Shown here: positions 20,680 through 31,958 of the stretch, in pieces
How positions within the stretch are numbered: the first letter of the stretch is position 1
Layout of the letters: the number at the start of each line of letters is the position of its first letter
Source of the DNA: Ctenosaura bakeri
Lineage: Eukaryota; Chordata; Lepidosauria; Squamata; Iguanidae
Direction: 5' to 3'
Assembly: GCA_948474755.1 (NCBI GenBank)
Contig: CAOLHI010000558.1
Location: 496,001 to 560,000, forward strand
Length of the DNA: 64,000 nt
Translations under genes and position numbers: made by a program
The notes under the pieces: generated by a model
Database searches by the model: none
Told to the model about the DNA's origin: nothing
What the model saw: the letters and a program-made list of their open reading frames with translations, nothing else

Positions 20680-22825
20680 AGTCAATAATATGCAATTTGA
20701 AGTACTGTCTTCAAGAGTCCATCAGCAGTAATATTTAATCCTTTGAGCACGAGATTGATACTAATAGTTCATGGGAAACTTCAAGGTCCCTTGAAGTTCT
20801 TCTGCTTCTTTAATTCAGATTGGGACTAGAAAACACTTCAAATACAGCAGGACTGTGGAACTCTCCAGATGATGTCCATCACCCCAGGCTATTGGCTATG
20901 CTGTATAAGATTTATGGGAGGCAGAATCTGACAACATTTGGAGGTGCACTTGTTCTCCAGCCCTGAGATAAAGGATATTTTCAAATAGAAGCCCTTTCTC
21001 TGAAAGGGCGTCAAATGGAGAACTGTCCTCTATGGCTGCCCTAACCTGGACCCCACATATCTTCCTGAGCTTTTATCAGCACCGGTGCCAGTTACAACTG
21101 TCTCATTACCACCTATTCTGTTCTCCATCTGTAATTTGGAACTGTAACAGCTTGGACCTAGTTTGCCAATGGCCTTGAGACTTTGAAATGCTCTTCTTCC
21201 ACAAGTTTATAACTGTTTCGATGCATTGGTCTTTTTCATATAATTATTCAGCCTTCTTCATTTTCTTTAGAGAGCAAATTGTGGAGTAGGGTGGAAACCA
21301 TGTGTGTGGTTTGAAAAGCAAATACAGGAATCTCACTTTGTTCATTCTTTTCATACTGCTTAGGAGCCACCAGGAAACCAAAGCTTGGACAAGGCTAACA
21401 CATGTCAGACACCTGTAATGCAGTTTTTGATTAGAGAACTACATTGCAAAACGCAGAGGGTTTCAAATGTCGACTGCAGTTTAGTTTATATATTGATCTG
21501 CGAAGCAGGAATTAGGATCACATTAAAATGCAAACTAAACACCCACACCGCCATCCCTATTCATTTGTATTCATTAGTGTCATGAATCACCAGAGCACAA
21601 TAGATGTCAGTGGTGTACCCCATGGAATTTTCCTTCAGTCTTCAATTAGGGTTTTTGCTCAACTATTGCTGCATTCACATTCCCTTGACAACTTTGCCTG
21701 TCCTTTTTCTTTGAATGTCTAAACTGTGTTTCTGAATGTTCAAATGGAGTTCAAGTTGCTGCAATGCTAGTAATCTGGAGAGTGAAGGAAAGCTTCACTG
21801 GGGAGGGCAGAATTCTTATTTGAGGGGCAATGACCCTGGTGGATGTATTAAAATTAAAACCTAAGACTAGATCTGGTTCCTCTGCTCAGTCACTTAGCAA
21901 ACCTCATTTATGTGCTTGATTTAAAAGATTCCAGATTATATCTTAACTATGGCTATGTGCCTACAAAGAGCTGATTGCCACATCTCTTACTCCATTTGCC
22001 TTGACCAGGAAATGACAAGAGTCACAGTGATAGCACCAGTAGTTATTTGTTGTTGTTGTTGTTTTTGTCACAATGTTTATAGCTTTGAAAAATCCAAGAG
22101 GTTTAGCTATATCTGTGGAGTGTTTAAGATGCCTTGCGTGAAGCCCCCTGTTGCTTCAGAGCTTTGTTAACAAGACATCTCCAAATCTCAGGAAAAGCTT
22201 TTAAGGACAGGCAGGAATAATTTGCAGAAGGCAACCAGTGCACTTTTTCTAAAATAAGAAGCACTTCAATCTCCTTAAAGCTGCCTTTAAATAGGATGAG
22301 GAGGTATTTAGCTAGAACATAAGCAGACATGGCTTAGAGAGAATAGTATAGCTCCAGGCTATGTTTTGACTAAGTTGATGTTTAATTAAATATCTCCCTT
22401 CAGCTATGAGACCAGGGTAAGCGATTCTACCACAAGGATGTAAGCAGTGTCTTATCCAATGAACTTCAAATGCACAATATGGCTCTTATTTAGAAATAAA
22501 GTTGGGTGGAGGAAACTTTTTATTAAAAAATACAGTGAGGGGGAATTAGAATTAGAACTTAAAAACAAATTTGGCAATGCTACAGAGGCCAATACTGAGA
22601 TAGAGATTAAATCATGTCAGTTAAGTGTTTACTGGCAAAATTGATCATAGCTCTAATGACCACCATTTACCAATTTGGCATTATGCTTTAAATCTGAAGA
22701 AGCACATCTGGGCTGTCAAATATATGGAACTTTTCTTTAAGATGACTTACATGTCAGCTAGTTTTGAGACTGTCTTCCAAGCACAGCTTGCCCAAATCTA
22801 TTTTCCTTCCTTCCTTTCTTTCTGA
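20680..22825. other. No gene seen; (GTT)n at 22046-22064
   Basis: About 2.1 kb without a recognised transposon. Frames of 63-73 codons carry no motif. This is one of the longer stretches with little identifiable repeat. Confidence 0.4.
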
Positions 22826-22830
22826 ATGGC

Positions 22831-23047
22831 AGGCCCTTTCACACTACTCAATTATAGTCTTATGATTCTACTTGAACTGCCATGGTTCTATCCTGTGGAA
22901 TCCTGAGATCTGCAATTTAGGGAGGGGCATTTAGAATTCTTAGCCATGGATCTCTTCTAGTTCCTTGCTAGACTACAAACCCCAGGATGCACCCACGGCA
23001 ATTAAAGTGGAATCCCTGTGCTATAACTGTGTGATATGAAAAGGCTC
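22831..23047. mobile_element. Fold-back MITE, type A-related subfamily
   Basis: AGGCCCTTTCACACTACTC at left and GTGTGATATGAAAAGGCTC at right are inverted repeats. CTGCCATGGTTCTATCC and CGGCAATTAAAGTGG mark the same variant as 20500 and 53831. The flanking triplets do not match. Confidence 0.6.
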
Positions 23048-23140
23048 TGCACTATTCAGAATCCCCCAACCATTGTAGCCAGGAGGTATACTGACTAGGG
23101 ATTCTGTAGTCCAAAAAAAGGAGCATTGCTGAGCTCTGCT
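23048..23140 (-). repeat. Diverged MITE, AGAGCTTGG family
   Basis: On the minus strand AGAGCTCAGCAATGCTCC is followed by TTTTTGGACTACAGAATCCC and GGCTACAATGGTTGGGGG, the wording of the family whose full copy is at 30050. It abuts the fold-back MITE directly. Confidence 0.45.
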
Positions 23141-23409
23141 ATAGCATGAGGACACAGTGTCAAATGGGACTACTAGAATGGCACTGGGTTTATTTAACCC
23201 ATGTTCAAGCATTCACCTAAATTCATTAGGAGGGCTGAACCACTCAGCAGGGACATGGGAAGAGATATAAATCCTGTTCTCCAAATGTCTCCACACATCT
23301 GCCCAATCCAGGGGCCTTCACTCATAGAATACAAACGTCTGCAGAGGGCTTTGTGACCATGCTCAACTGCCTTATCGGGTCTCCTAGTCACAAGAGCTAT
23401 CTAGGTTAA

Positions 23410-23770
23410 CATACCCCGCCACCAACATTTCATAGATGAAAAGCAATACACATGTGGTCAAGAAGCACTAAAGTATAATCAAAATAGGAAAAAGTTTTTA
23501 AAGCAGAAGACAGGGTAGGAGAGGCTGCAGGAGTTTGCTTTTGCCTGAGTCTATTGGAAAGGGCAAAATTCTGCTCCCTCCTTTTCCCTTCCCCCTGCTG
23601 AATTAATTGAGTTTAATCTACTTTTTACATTTTGAACTCAATTTGCAGCAATTGACATAAGCTGAGGACCAAGGGAGAATGTGGGAGGAAGAGAGAGAAA
23701 CTGGAGCATTTTAAAAACAGCTGAAAAAAGTGGGACAACAGAGAATTAATCAGGACTGTCGGAAGATATG
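23410..23770 (+). mobile_element. CATACC-ended DNA element, copy 3 (uninterrupted)
   Basis: It begins CATACCCCGCCACCAACATTTCATAGATG and reads through GTTTGCTTTTGCCTGAG, GAATTAATTGAG and TTTGAACTCAATTTGCAGC to GACTGTCGGAAGATATG. It serves as the empty-site reference for the Tigger-like insertion in copy 2. Confidence 0.65.
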
Positions 23771-23779
23771 GGCTAGTGT

Positions 23780-26095
23780 GGAATCAGCATACTATAACTG
23801 GGTAGCATGAATGGGCCTGACATTGCACCCTCTGTTCCTCCCCTGCACAGAAAGAGAAAGAGGCAATCCAGCAGTTTCTTAGCAGGTGCTTTCAGGAGCA
23901 ACTTCTTCTTTCTCCATGGTTAAGGACTGTTACTGCAAGCCACATTGTTGTAAGATACTTCTTTTAATACCTTCTTTCGGATATCAGGAGAATGTCATTT
24001 TTTTTTCTGGGAGACTGGGGTTCTAAAATAAGCCAAAAACATATGCATGAAAAAGACAACAGGTTTTTAGTTCCACTTTAGATGGCTCTGTGTTTGACAT
24101 AGAATTCTGGAGACAGTTAATATGTGGCAATGAATGAGGGTCCAGTCAACTAAGTGGATTTAAAAAAAAATCTGTTACCACAGAAGCAGATAAACATACT
24201 TAAGAGAGTCACATGTTAATGCTGCTTATCCCCTCCTTCTCACTCTACTTCCCTTTTAGGAATCCAGGCTCTCTCACTGTCTTGATTTTGCATACTTGTC
24301 TTTAAAAATTGTGAGCCCTTTTTAAGTTATCTCAATCTGCCAAGTTTTGGTAGAATATGGGCTTGAAAATATTTCTTCAGAATGTCTTATGAATATGTAT
24401 TTGGGCCATAGCAGTCAAACAATTTAACATAGCAACTTGATCTAATGACACAGATCTGACTTACATTCTATGGGTCTCTGTACACCAAGCATTGCAAAGG
24501 ATACAGACGCCCACAGATCTGTGAATTGCAGCCAGTGACTGAAAAGGAATCATGAACTTGTACTCCCACCTACTTTCAAAAGCTATAGTCAAATGTATTA
24601 TTTGATTACCTTTTCTGAGGTTCCTTTGAAGAGCGGAGAACATTTCAGGAGCCCAGATCTAAGAGAGGCAAATACCAGGATTCAAGCAAGATCTGCCTTC
24701 ATTTGCTATCAGACTGCCCAAGCTGGGACTGCTGTTGATGGGGTCCATTTGTGGGGCAACTAGGTCTCCTCAGCAGGGGAGCCCAACCTCTTCAACAAAT
24801 AAGCTTGAGTGTGCCACCAAGCCATTAGCAAGGACATTGCCAGCAAATTGCCTGGGGTCCTCTTAAACATGGAGCCAGGCCTGCAGAAATCAAATGTTCA
24901 CGGTCATGTGCTAAATGGTGCATAACCAATTCAGAATCCTGGTTCCTGGCATGGGGTAGCACATTTCTATGTTCTGCTGTTGCTGAACAGTGCCACCTAG
25001 TGTGACTAGGATTTCAAACCCCTACAATAACCTTGAAGAAGCAGACAGTCTCGGATTTATTTTTGATCCAAAAGCTAACCTCTCCCCCTGCTTTGTTTAA
25101 ACAAAAGGAAACTGGGCAGAACTAGCCAGTTCTTTTATAATGCAAGTTCAGAATTGTCAGGGAAGTGAACTTAGCCTTTAAATAATTTTCTGAATGGCTA
25201 GCTAGGCACTGATGTTAGAAATGGACTTATTTTGCCATTGGACAAAATACATTTGCTCTGTGCATAAGGACTGGATTTTACTGGTCTCAGATTCCAGTAA
25301 GTATGCAGGAATTCACTATGATTCTTGGTCTTCTGAGAGATATCTAATGAAGAAAACAAAAAAGTTCCTTCTCAGATCATACTCTCTGCAAGGAACATAT
25401 GCTTGGAAATCGTAGGTTCTGCCCAAATATAGAATTTGTAATTACAGTCTTTAACATGCATGTTAAAGCAGAACCTTTTGCATGTTTATTCATGTGTAAA
25501 TCCTATTAGTTTCAAAGGAGCTTATTCACAGGTGAGTGTGTATAGCATTGAAGCCTTAATTGATATTTATTTGGATTGTGTGTGTTATTTGATTTGCTTC
25601 TGGGTCCTCTTCACTTTCACTGCAATATGCTTCTTTTTTTACAGCTCGGTATTTGCTGACATTGGAAAAAACTGGTTTTGCCTGTACTGTTCTAAAAACG
25701 CTCCTGAAAAATCTTACACTATTTGACCTTTACTGACTTGGATACAATTTGGCTGGAATCCTTTTATTCAGTCCCAACTATAATAGACCCATTGGATCAA
25801 CTCTTGAAGTTGAGTAACCAGCTAGGTAAATCCATATGATTCAATGTGCTTCCTTCTATTAGTGGAAATGAACCAAATATTGTTTCTTCATAGTATGATC
25901 TTATGTATGTCTACTGAAAAGTATATCCCATTATGTTAAGTGAGGTTTACTCCCAGAAAGAGTGAAATTTTGCTAATAATTAGGAAATAATTCACTGAGA
26001 CTACGAATTCATTTCCTGTCTCCACAGGAAGACAACCGGAGATAAAGACGAGAAGAGAGGAAACAAAGTGTAGACTGGGGAGAGGCAACGTCCAC
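23780..26095. other. No gene seen
   Basis: About 2.3 kb of AT-rich DNA. Frames such as 25460-25726 (88 codons) are hydrophobic by composition but show no family signature. No transposon end was recognised. If a conserved non-coding element exists in this window, this is one of the better places to look by alignment. Confidence 0.4.
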
Positions 26096-26686
26096 ATTGT
26101 TAGGGAGCACTGATCCACACTTTGATATGGGTTAATTGGCAAAATATGATTTAATTGGCATAAATATAAAACTAGGGATGGGACAAATTCAGAATTTTCC
26201 AAATCCAAATCCAGATCCAAATCCCTGGAAGGTTCTGGGAATCCACGAATCTCAAATCTTTCGACTCCTTTTTTTTAAAAAAAAGGTTTAAAAGGCAAGG
26301 GAAAGAAAGCACTTCTACTGAAAAGTGTTTTTGAAGCAGAATTTGACATCTTTGTTTAATGAAAAACAAATTAAATAATAGTTTTCAGTTCAGGAAAACA
26401 TACCCATACTTCTTATTGAGAAGATACAAATGTAATTGACATATTTATCTACTACATGAATTAAATAACTCTCAAGTCAAAAGAACAGAGATTATTACCT
26501 TAAAAGAGGAAGGCAGCTGCAGGGACAGGCAGTCCCAGTGGGCACAGGCAGCTCCAGCGGGCACAGGCAGCCTTTGACACACACGCACAGCTTTATGCCA
26601 TGATTTTCGCACACCCAGGGGCCCGCTGGCCAATCAAGCCTTTGGTGGGCCCCGGAGGTACCAGTTTTTAAAAACAAACAACAGTA

Positions 26687-26770
26687 GGCCCTTCACATTT
26701 GCGGGGGGTATGCGCAGAGAACCCCTGCAAAAGTGAAATAGCTGCAAATAACTCCCCCAGCACCCCAAGA
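26687..26770 (+). mobile_element. Tigger-like terminal fragment
   Basis: CAGTAGGCCCTTCACATTTG then CGGGGGGTATGCGCAGAGAACC is the Tigger-type terminus also seen at the ends of 13244-13693. No matching right end or TA pair was found, so only one end survives inside the hAT. Confidence 0.5.
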
Positions 26771-26809
26771 TGTTTTCCTCCCTCCCTCACCATCTCCCCC
26801 CCCACTGCT

Positions 26810-27430
26810 GGGGTGGTCACACTGGAGCTGCAGGCGGGCAGATGGCAAGCCCAGTCACACCAGCAGCAGCTGGGGGCATGCAGAGAATGGGTGATCGCCC
26901 ACTCTGCACATGCCTGCAGGCTGCCTCTGAAGCACCCACACTGGTGGTGGCGGAGAGTGTGCAGAGAAGGGGAGATTGCCTCTTCTGCATGACCCTGCCA
27001 GCTGGTTCCAGTGCATCCACACAGGTGGCAGTAGTGGGCATGCAGAGAAATCACTCTCCCTTCACACCCCTGCTGCAGTGAGTGGAGGACCCTGGATGTG
27101 CAGGGAGGCAGCAATCGTTGACCCTGGCCCCCCCTGCAGGCTTCGTCCGGAGTGCCCGCACCAGCAGAAGCCCCAGGACATGCAGTGACATGGTGATCAC
27201 TGGCCCTACATGCCCCTGCAGACCTGATTCTGGGCTCCCACACTAGCTCAGGCCCTGGGGCGTGCACGGACGTGGTGATCGCTGGCCCTACACACCCCTT
27301 TGGGCCTGATTCCAGGCGCCTGCACAAGCACAGGCTCCAGGGCATGCAGGAATGCAGCGATTGCTGGCCCTACACACCCCTGCAGGCCTGATCCCAGGTG
27401 CCTGCACAAGCACAGACTCTGGTGTGCCCT
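26810..27430. repeat. Minisatellite, 82-bp period, inside the hAT element
   Basis: TGGCCCTACA recurs at 27201, 27283 and 27365, exactly 82 bases apart, with units reading CTGATTCNGG..CCTGCACAAGCACAG. More diverged units with GGGCATGCAGAGAA extend left to about 26810. The array keeps both strands largely free of stop codons. This creates the longest frame of the window (225 codons, minus, 26668-27345), rich in Cys, Gly, Pro and His, which I regard as non-genic. Confidence 0.75.
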
Positions 27431-28304
27431 GCGTACTGCTGCCACACAGAGGACCAGAATGTGACGGGGAGGATGGGGAGGCAGTGGACATTTCCAGATT
27501 TGAAAGATTCAGTTCACCTATTTTGGCCTGGGGATTCGGATCTGCGAATCTCAAATCCTTGCCAAGGATTCAAGGATTTGGTTGGCCCATCCCTATGTAA
27601 AACATATCCTAGTATGGCTGTATGGCCAGGCTGGATAAGAGGAAATGGCAACACATGCATTGCAAATTAGGTCGGAAGAAACTTCCAGGCACAGCCAGGT
27701 AACAGTCATGAAATCACCAGGAAACTCCACAGATAATGGGTTTGCAGTTAGCCTTAATGACTCAACGTTTTAGATAATAGCATCTGGGAGATTCTCACAA
27801 GATGGTGGATTGTCTCGACTCCTGTACCTCTGACCAAGCAAACTTCTCCTTTTGTCCTCAAACCTGTTCAACAAATGCTGAGCTATCAGGGATGGCCATT
27901 AGCCCTTTGTCACCTAATGCTAAGACTATTAGCCAATTCCAGACCTCATTTTCCACTCTGCAAACTCCGTTGTTTACTTGGCTGGAGAGCCATTAACACC
28001 CTCGCCCCCTGGCAGAAATCGGGTATTTAAAGTCCTGTTTTTGGCCAGTTAACTCACAGTACGCTGATCGCTGGTCACCACTCTACCACTGCAATTCCTG
28101 ATTGTCCTTAGGCTTACGTCTAAGCCACATTGCCTTCTTCGCTGCTCTTCTGGATTGGTAAATATCACCCTGAAATCTCGCAATCTAAAACTTTCCTCCC
28201 TTTCTTTCAGTTAGCCTTGTGTGATTGCATGACTGCTTGGATCTTCCCCCAATAAAACACATTAAGCTTACTTTTGGATCTCTGGCTAGTTCTTCCCTAC
28301 AGAA

Positions 28305-29125
28305 GAGCTGGTAAACACTGATGTAAAAGATCTTATAAGGTTACCCCCCACACACAGGCCACCTCCTTGAGCTAATAATTCCCCACTGTTTCATGGGGGT
28401 ACTGGCATCACAAATGGACCCCTGAGTCATCCATGTTTTGGGGTTACAGGGAAATGCTTGAAGACCACAAACACAGTGTGAGGGGAGGGTGGGGAGTGCA
28501 GTGCAGCCCTATGTTTTGATGAGGAGGGCTTCCATGGCTATCTTTCCATTGCCATTATGAGCCAGAAAGAAAAAATAAAGACTTTACAGCAATGTAAGTA
28601 TTTCTTACCCTGACATAAGTCACCAACAGGATTCCATCTAGTATCGGTGAGGGGACCAGAATCTTACAGGTAGCTGTCAAGGTTGGATATGACAAACCAA
28701 TTGATACACTTGCACACATCTGCACTGTGCTAACTGTAGTTGTTCTTTGCTTCTACCAGTTATTCATGTCTGCTGGTGAAGCCATGGGGGCTCCCCACCT
28801 CCTCTGTCTATTATACCACCTCATTCATTTGTGCTGAATATATAGTCAGTCACTATCATTTGTTGCCAGCAGACTATTCATTCCTAGTGGGAAAGATTCA
28901 TATTTATTCTCAAAAGTAATATGCAGCTTAAAGACAACATAGTTTCTATGATAATGAAGCTATTTGCATCCTAACAGGCATACTACTGTGCCATGAAAAC
29001 ATTTACCCCTGATATATTGTGCACAGCATCTTCAAAGTTAGATCTTTTGATGCTTCATGCTGAGACTTCTGTAGGATGAACATACCAAAATGCACCTGAG
29101 CAACATTTGCAATTTCCGAACAAGG
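28305..29125. other. No gene seen
   Basis: Unremarkable DNA. Confidence 0.45.
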
Positions 29126-29130
29126 TATTG

Positions 29131-29838
29131 AGAACAGCCAGTCTGATACAGTGTTTTAAGTATTAGACTAAAGCCCTTTCCACACGGGGGTAATAAAACT
29201 GTGTAGCGCGACCTCTGATGGAGGTCGTCTACACCGTAAAGTGGATTGGGGTGGACTACTTTAGCGTAGTTCCACACCCCAATCCGGGCTAGGGCGACTG
29301 GAAGTGGTGGCATCGCCTGCTTTTTAAAAACCACTTTTCAGGTTTTTAAAAAGCACAGGGCGTGCAGCCGCGTGCAGCCCCATCGCAGCGCCCGGTGTAG
29401 ATTTGCAGGTGTGCGCAAGTGCATGCCTGCAGATCTGCCGGGGGCAGGTTTTCTGGCTGGCAAGCTTCTCTGGTTGGTGGAGAGCCTCTGCCAGTTGTAA
29501 GCCGCCATTTTGGATGCTGCAGGACACCGAGGAGTGTGAAGCAGCGAACTCGCACTGCTCCATGTGGCGATGGACTTACTCGGTTTCAGGTAAGCTCCGT
29601 TTCAGTGCATTTCCCCCCCTTTCTTCCTCCCCGTGTGAAAAGGGCCTAAAATTCCAGGAGACCAGGGTTTGATTCCCCTTTCAGCTATAGAAACCCATTG
29701 AGTGACCTTTGGCAAATCATGTGTTCTCAGCCTCATGGGAAGGTGATGGTGAACCTCCTCTGAATAAATCTTGTCAAGAAAACCCTGTTATAATGTCACT
29801 GTTAGTTGGAGTTGACTGGAAAGCACATAACAACAATT
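29131..29838 (+). mobile_element. Sauria SINE, split by a Harbinger-like element
   Basis: The head (CCAGTCTGATACAGTG then TTTTAAGTATTAGACTAA) corresponds to GTGTAGTGGTTTGAGTGTTGGACTA in intact copies. It stops at 29171 and resumes at 29647 with TAAAATTCCAGGAGACC, then GGTTTGATTCCCC (B box), AGAAACCCATTGAGTGACC and the tail AGTTGGAGTTGACTGG with ACAACAACAA. Excision of 29172-29646 plus one TAA restores an ordinary Sauria SINE. Confidence 0.85.
29172..29646. mobile_element. GC-rich Harbinger-like element, type B, inserted in a SINE
   Basis: The ends AGCCCTTTCCACACGG and CCGTGTGAAAAGGGCC are inverted repeats, with TAA at 29169-29171 and 29647-29649. The interior is collinear with 19590-20064: ACCTCTGATGGAGGTCGTC, CTTTTTAAAAACCACTT hairpin arm, GTAGATTTGCAGG, AAGCTTCTCTGGTTGGTG. 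The length is identical to the 19590 copy (475 bp). Frames of up to 98 codons are compositional. Confidence 0.85.
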
Positions 29839-30049
29839 AGGAACAGAAGGAAAGGCTGCCAGATTAGGGAAACGGCCAGCTCCTGATGAAGAGGGAGATG
29901 GAGCAGAACATCAGCCATAGATCATAAAATCAGACATCTGTTCAGCAAAATAAGTGTTGTGGAAGTGCCGTGCCTTTGTTTCTCCATATAGTACTGTGCA
30001 TTTTAACAGTAAGTTTAACAATAATTTCTTGTGTTCAGCTGGGTTTATC

Positions 30050-30147
30050 CAGAACTGGGAAGGGTTACTTTTTGAGCTACAGCTCCCAGAATCTCCAATC
30101 AGCATTATCAAAAATGATAAAAAGTAACTTTTCAAAGCTCTAGCTTA
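30050..30147. mobile_element. Small palindromic MITE, AGAGCTTGG family, full copy
   Basis: GAACTGGGAAGGGTTACTTTT at left and AAAAGTAACTTTTCAAAGCTC at right are inverted repeats about 95 bp apart. Between them is GAGCTACAGCTCCCAGAATC. This is the only copy of the family here with both ends legible. Confidence 0.55.
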
Positions 30148-30369
30148 AGCCCTGAAAAGTACAGAAGTATCACTCTCTATATCACCTTATTTGTTCCTGA
30201 TTCTCAATCAGGGGAAGCTATTTCCCTACTACTTCAGGTAGTGAGGATTAGTGGCTCCCGTGCCATTGGGGCAGTGAATCTGTTCTGGAATTTAGTACAA
30301 AGTTTAAAGCTGTTATCCAAGGCGCCAACTCTATCTTTTAGGTTCAGACTAAAACCCAGAGTGGATTCA

Positions 30370-30560
30370 CTGTTCTACTGATAATGAAGCCACCAGCTGC
30401 CAGGGTAAATGCTGTGTCCACAAGGGAGGCAGCCCTCTTAGCTGTGGTGTCTTGACTGTGGAATTCCCTTCTCCATCAAGGTACAGCTGAGACCGATATT
30501 GCATTAGTTTCTGTTGGGAAAGACTGCTCAATGAAACATTCTCTTTACATTCCATTCTTC
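30370..30560 (+). mobile_element. L2-like LINE ORF remnant
   Basis: One frame reads ARVNAVSTREAALLAVVS, a stop, then LWNSLLHQG. The A(V)xxxLWNSL motif is typical of the C-terminal part of L2/CR1-type polyproteins. The stop and later frame loss mark it as dead. Borders cannot be fixed. Confidence 0.4.
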
Positions 30561-30564
30561 CATT

Positions 30565-31495
30565 TTCTGCTAAAGCAATGGGGCTTTAGACAATCAGGGT
30601 TTCCTGCATGCCTTACCATATACATACTGTGTCTAGAACTTTCCCCATTTGCTCAGTCACTCATTCTAATGCAGTTCTCGATGTCTGTGCAGCTAAGCAA
30701 CCAGTCCATATGACTAGAGAACCTTCTTGGTGTGTCTGTGGTCATATAAAAGACTCTTCTCTTTCACTCTTTCTCTTGCTCTTCTTCCTCCCTCAGGATG
30801 GTGAGTGCCAGATCTGTTGAGCTGCCTCTTTACTTGAATCTTCCCCTTAGATAGCTAAGGCTTAGGCAATGGATGTCTATTTGTCCTTGATGTATATTTC
30901 GATATAATTAGTAAGGTTTTTAGTTAAGTTATTTGAATACTGCCTGTTTGCCTCATTTTGTTGAAGCTAGTCTCAGAGGGGCCCAAGAGACTGAGCGCTT
31001 TCATTTGCAGACCCTGCTGAAGGAGACTTGATTCTTTATTGATCCAGTCTTTCTCTTTCCTATAGAAAAGGGCTAACAAACCCAGGAATCTACCCTTGCG
31101 CCAACAGTTTCTGCATCCTATCAAAAGCTTTTTGCTTTCCAGGGCATTTCATGATTAGCTGACACTTGTCCATTTTATTCCTTCTGTTGCTTATTCGTCT
31201 GATGACAAATTTCATAGTTTTTTTTAATAAATGCAATACTTTAATTATATCTCAATGTTTTAACTATATTTGTACACCTGCCCTGATATCCATAAAGGGG
31301 AAAGGCAGTTGAACTCTCATCTAGGCAGATGGGACATTTTGGTTTCCCAGTGTCACATTTTCTTGCAGAATTCATGCAGAACTGGCACAGTAGGCATTTG
31401 ATGGCATTGTCTCTTAAGAACTGTAAACAGGCACTGGAATCTTATATGGCCTGTTATGGCTGAAATCTTATATGATCACTTATACTACATACCTT
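30565..31495. other. No gene recognised; TATA-like and pyrimidine-rich segment at 30745-30806
   Basis: CATATAAAAG (TATAAA 30745-30750), a pyrimidine-rich run, CTCAG, then ATG at 30798-30800 directly followed by GTGAGT (30801-30806). This resembles a promoter with a short first exon, but CpG content is low and no downstream exon was recognised. It could equally be a transposon relic. Confidence 0.3.
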
Positions 31496-31497
31496 TA

Positions 31498-31612
31498 TAT
31501 CATAGAATCATAGAATCATAGAAATTCAGAGTTGGAAGAGACCACACAGGCCATCCAGTCCAATCCCCTGCCATGCAGGAACACCCTCAAATCAATCCCG
31601 ACAGATACCTAA
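31498..31612 (-). mobile_element. CR1 LINE 3' end
   Basis: TCATAGAATCATAGAATCATAG at the left edge is the reverse complement of the CR1 terminal octamer repeats. It is followed by GTTGGAAGAGACC, CCATCCAGTCCAATCCCC and TGCCATGCAGGAACACCC. Only about 115 bases of the 3' end are present. Confidence 0.9.
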
Positions 31613-31672
31613 CTATGCTGCAGGGGTGCTAAGAAGCCCTTTTGCTGAATTGTGAAGGTGTTTGATGGGACA

Positions 31673-31813
31673 CCAGCAAGAGCACCCAGTGTGCACTGGT
31701 GCCCAATCAGGACCAATGAGATAAGTATCAAGAACAGTGCAATGTGCATTGGAACTGATGCACATTGGTCCTGTGGTGCATCAGGCACCAATGCATATTG
31801 GGCACTTTGCTGG
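31673..31813. repeat. Nested fold-back repeat
   Basis: CCAGCAAGAGCACCC...GCACTGGTGCC (from 31673) pairs with GGCACCAATGC...GGGCACTTTGCTGG (to 31813). A middle pair CAGGACCAATG (31708-31718) / CATTGGTCCTG (31763-31773) follows. An inner one, CAATGTGCAT (31740-31749) / GATGCACATTG, overlaps the middle right arm, so the two inner pairings exclude each other. I cannot assign it to a family. Confidence 0.65.
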
Positions 31814-31958
31814 CTCTGCTATGTAGTAACATGACAGCAGCCCTCTGCTGGATATTGGCATTACAAACTGTGCATTTTAATTCCTGCATACGTATCTCCA
31901 CTTATGAAGGTGTAAATCCCCGACAGGATTCTGCTCAGTGTTGCTGGGTGTCAGACAC

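Larger units (their letters stand above)
26173..27595 (-). mobile_element. Non-autonomous hAT-like element, TAGGGATGGG family (second copy)
   Basis: The ends TAGGGATGGG and CCCATCCCTA are perfect inverted repeats. An 8-bp duplication with one mismatch, TATAAAAC (26165-26172) and TGTAAAAC (27596-27603), marks insertion into the LTR. The outer about 100 bases at each side match those of 6641-8494 in reverse order. The middle is different: a Tigger-like fragment near 26687 and a minisatellite (26810-27430). No transposase frame is present. Confidence 0.8.
26098..28302 (+). mobile_element. Solo LTR (family 1 relative), split by a hAT element, 3' end eroded
   Basis: The left part, 26098-26172, starts TGTTAGGG and reads TTGATATGGGTTAATTGGCAAAATATG, matching the start of the LTR at 48377-49285 read on its minus strand. 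After the hAT (26173-27595) and its duplicated 8 bases the LTR resumes with ATATCCTAGTATGGCTG. A TATTTAAAG box (28024-28032) and AATAAA (28251-28256) follow in order. Similarity to the 48377 copy continues to about GGCTAGTT and then stops, so the U5 end appears lost or diverged near 28302. No internal retroviral or Gypsy sequence adjoins. Confidence 0.65.

Noticed and set aside
26668..27345. 225-codon minus-strand ORF
   Set aside because: It lies across an 82-bp minisatellite within a hAT element, has a composition dictated by the repeat, and shows no domain.
26810..27430. CRISPR-like array
   Set aside because: Repeats are contiguous 82-bp diverged units without unique spacers, in a vertebrate genome.
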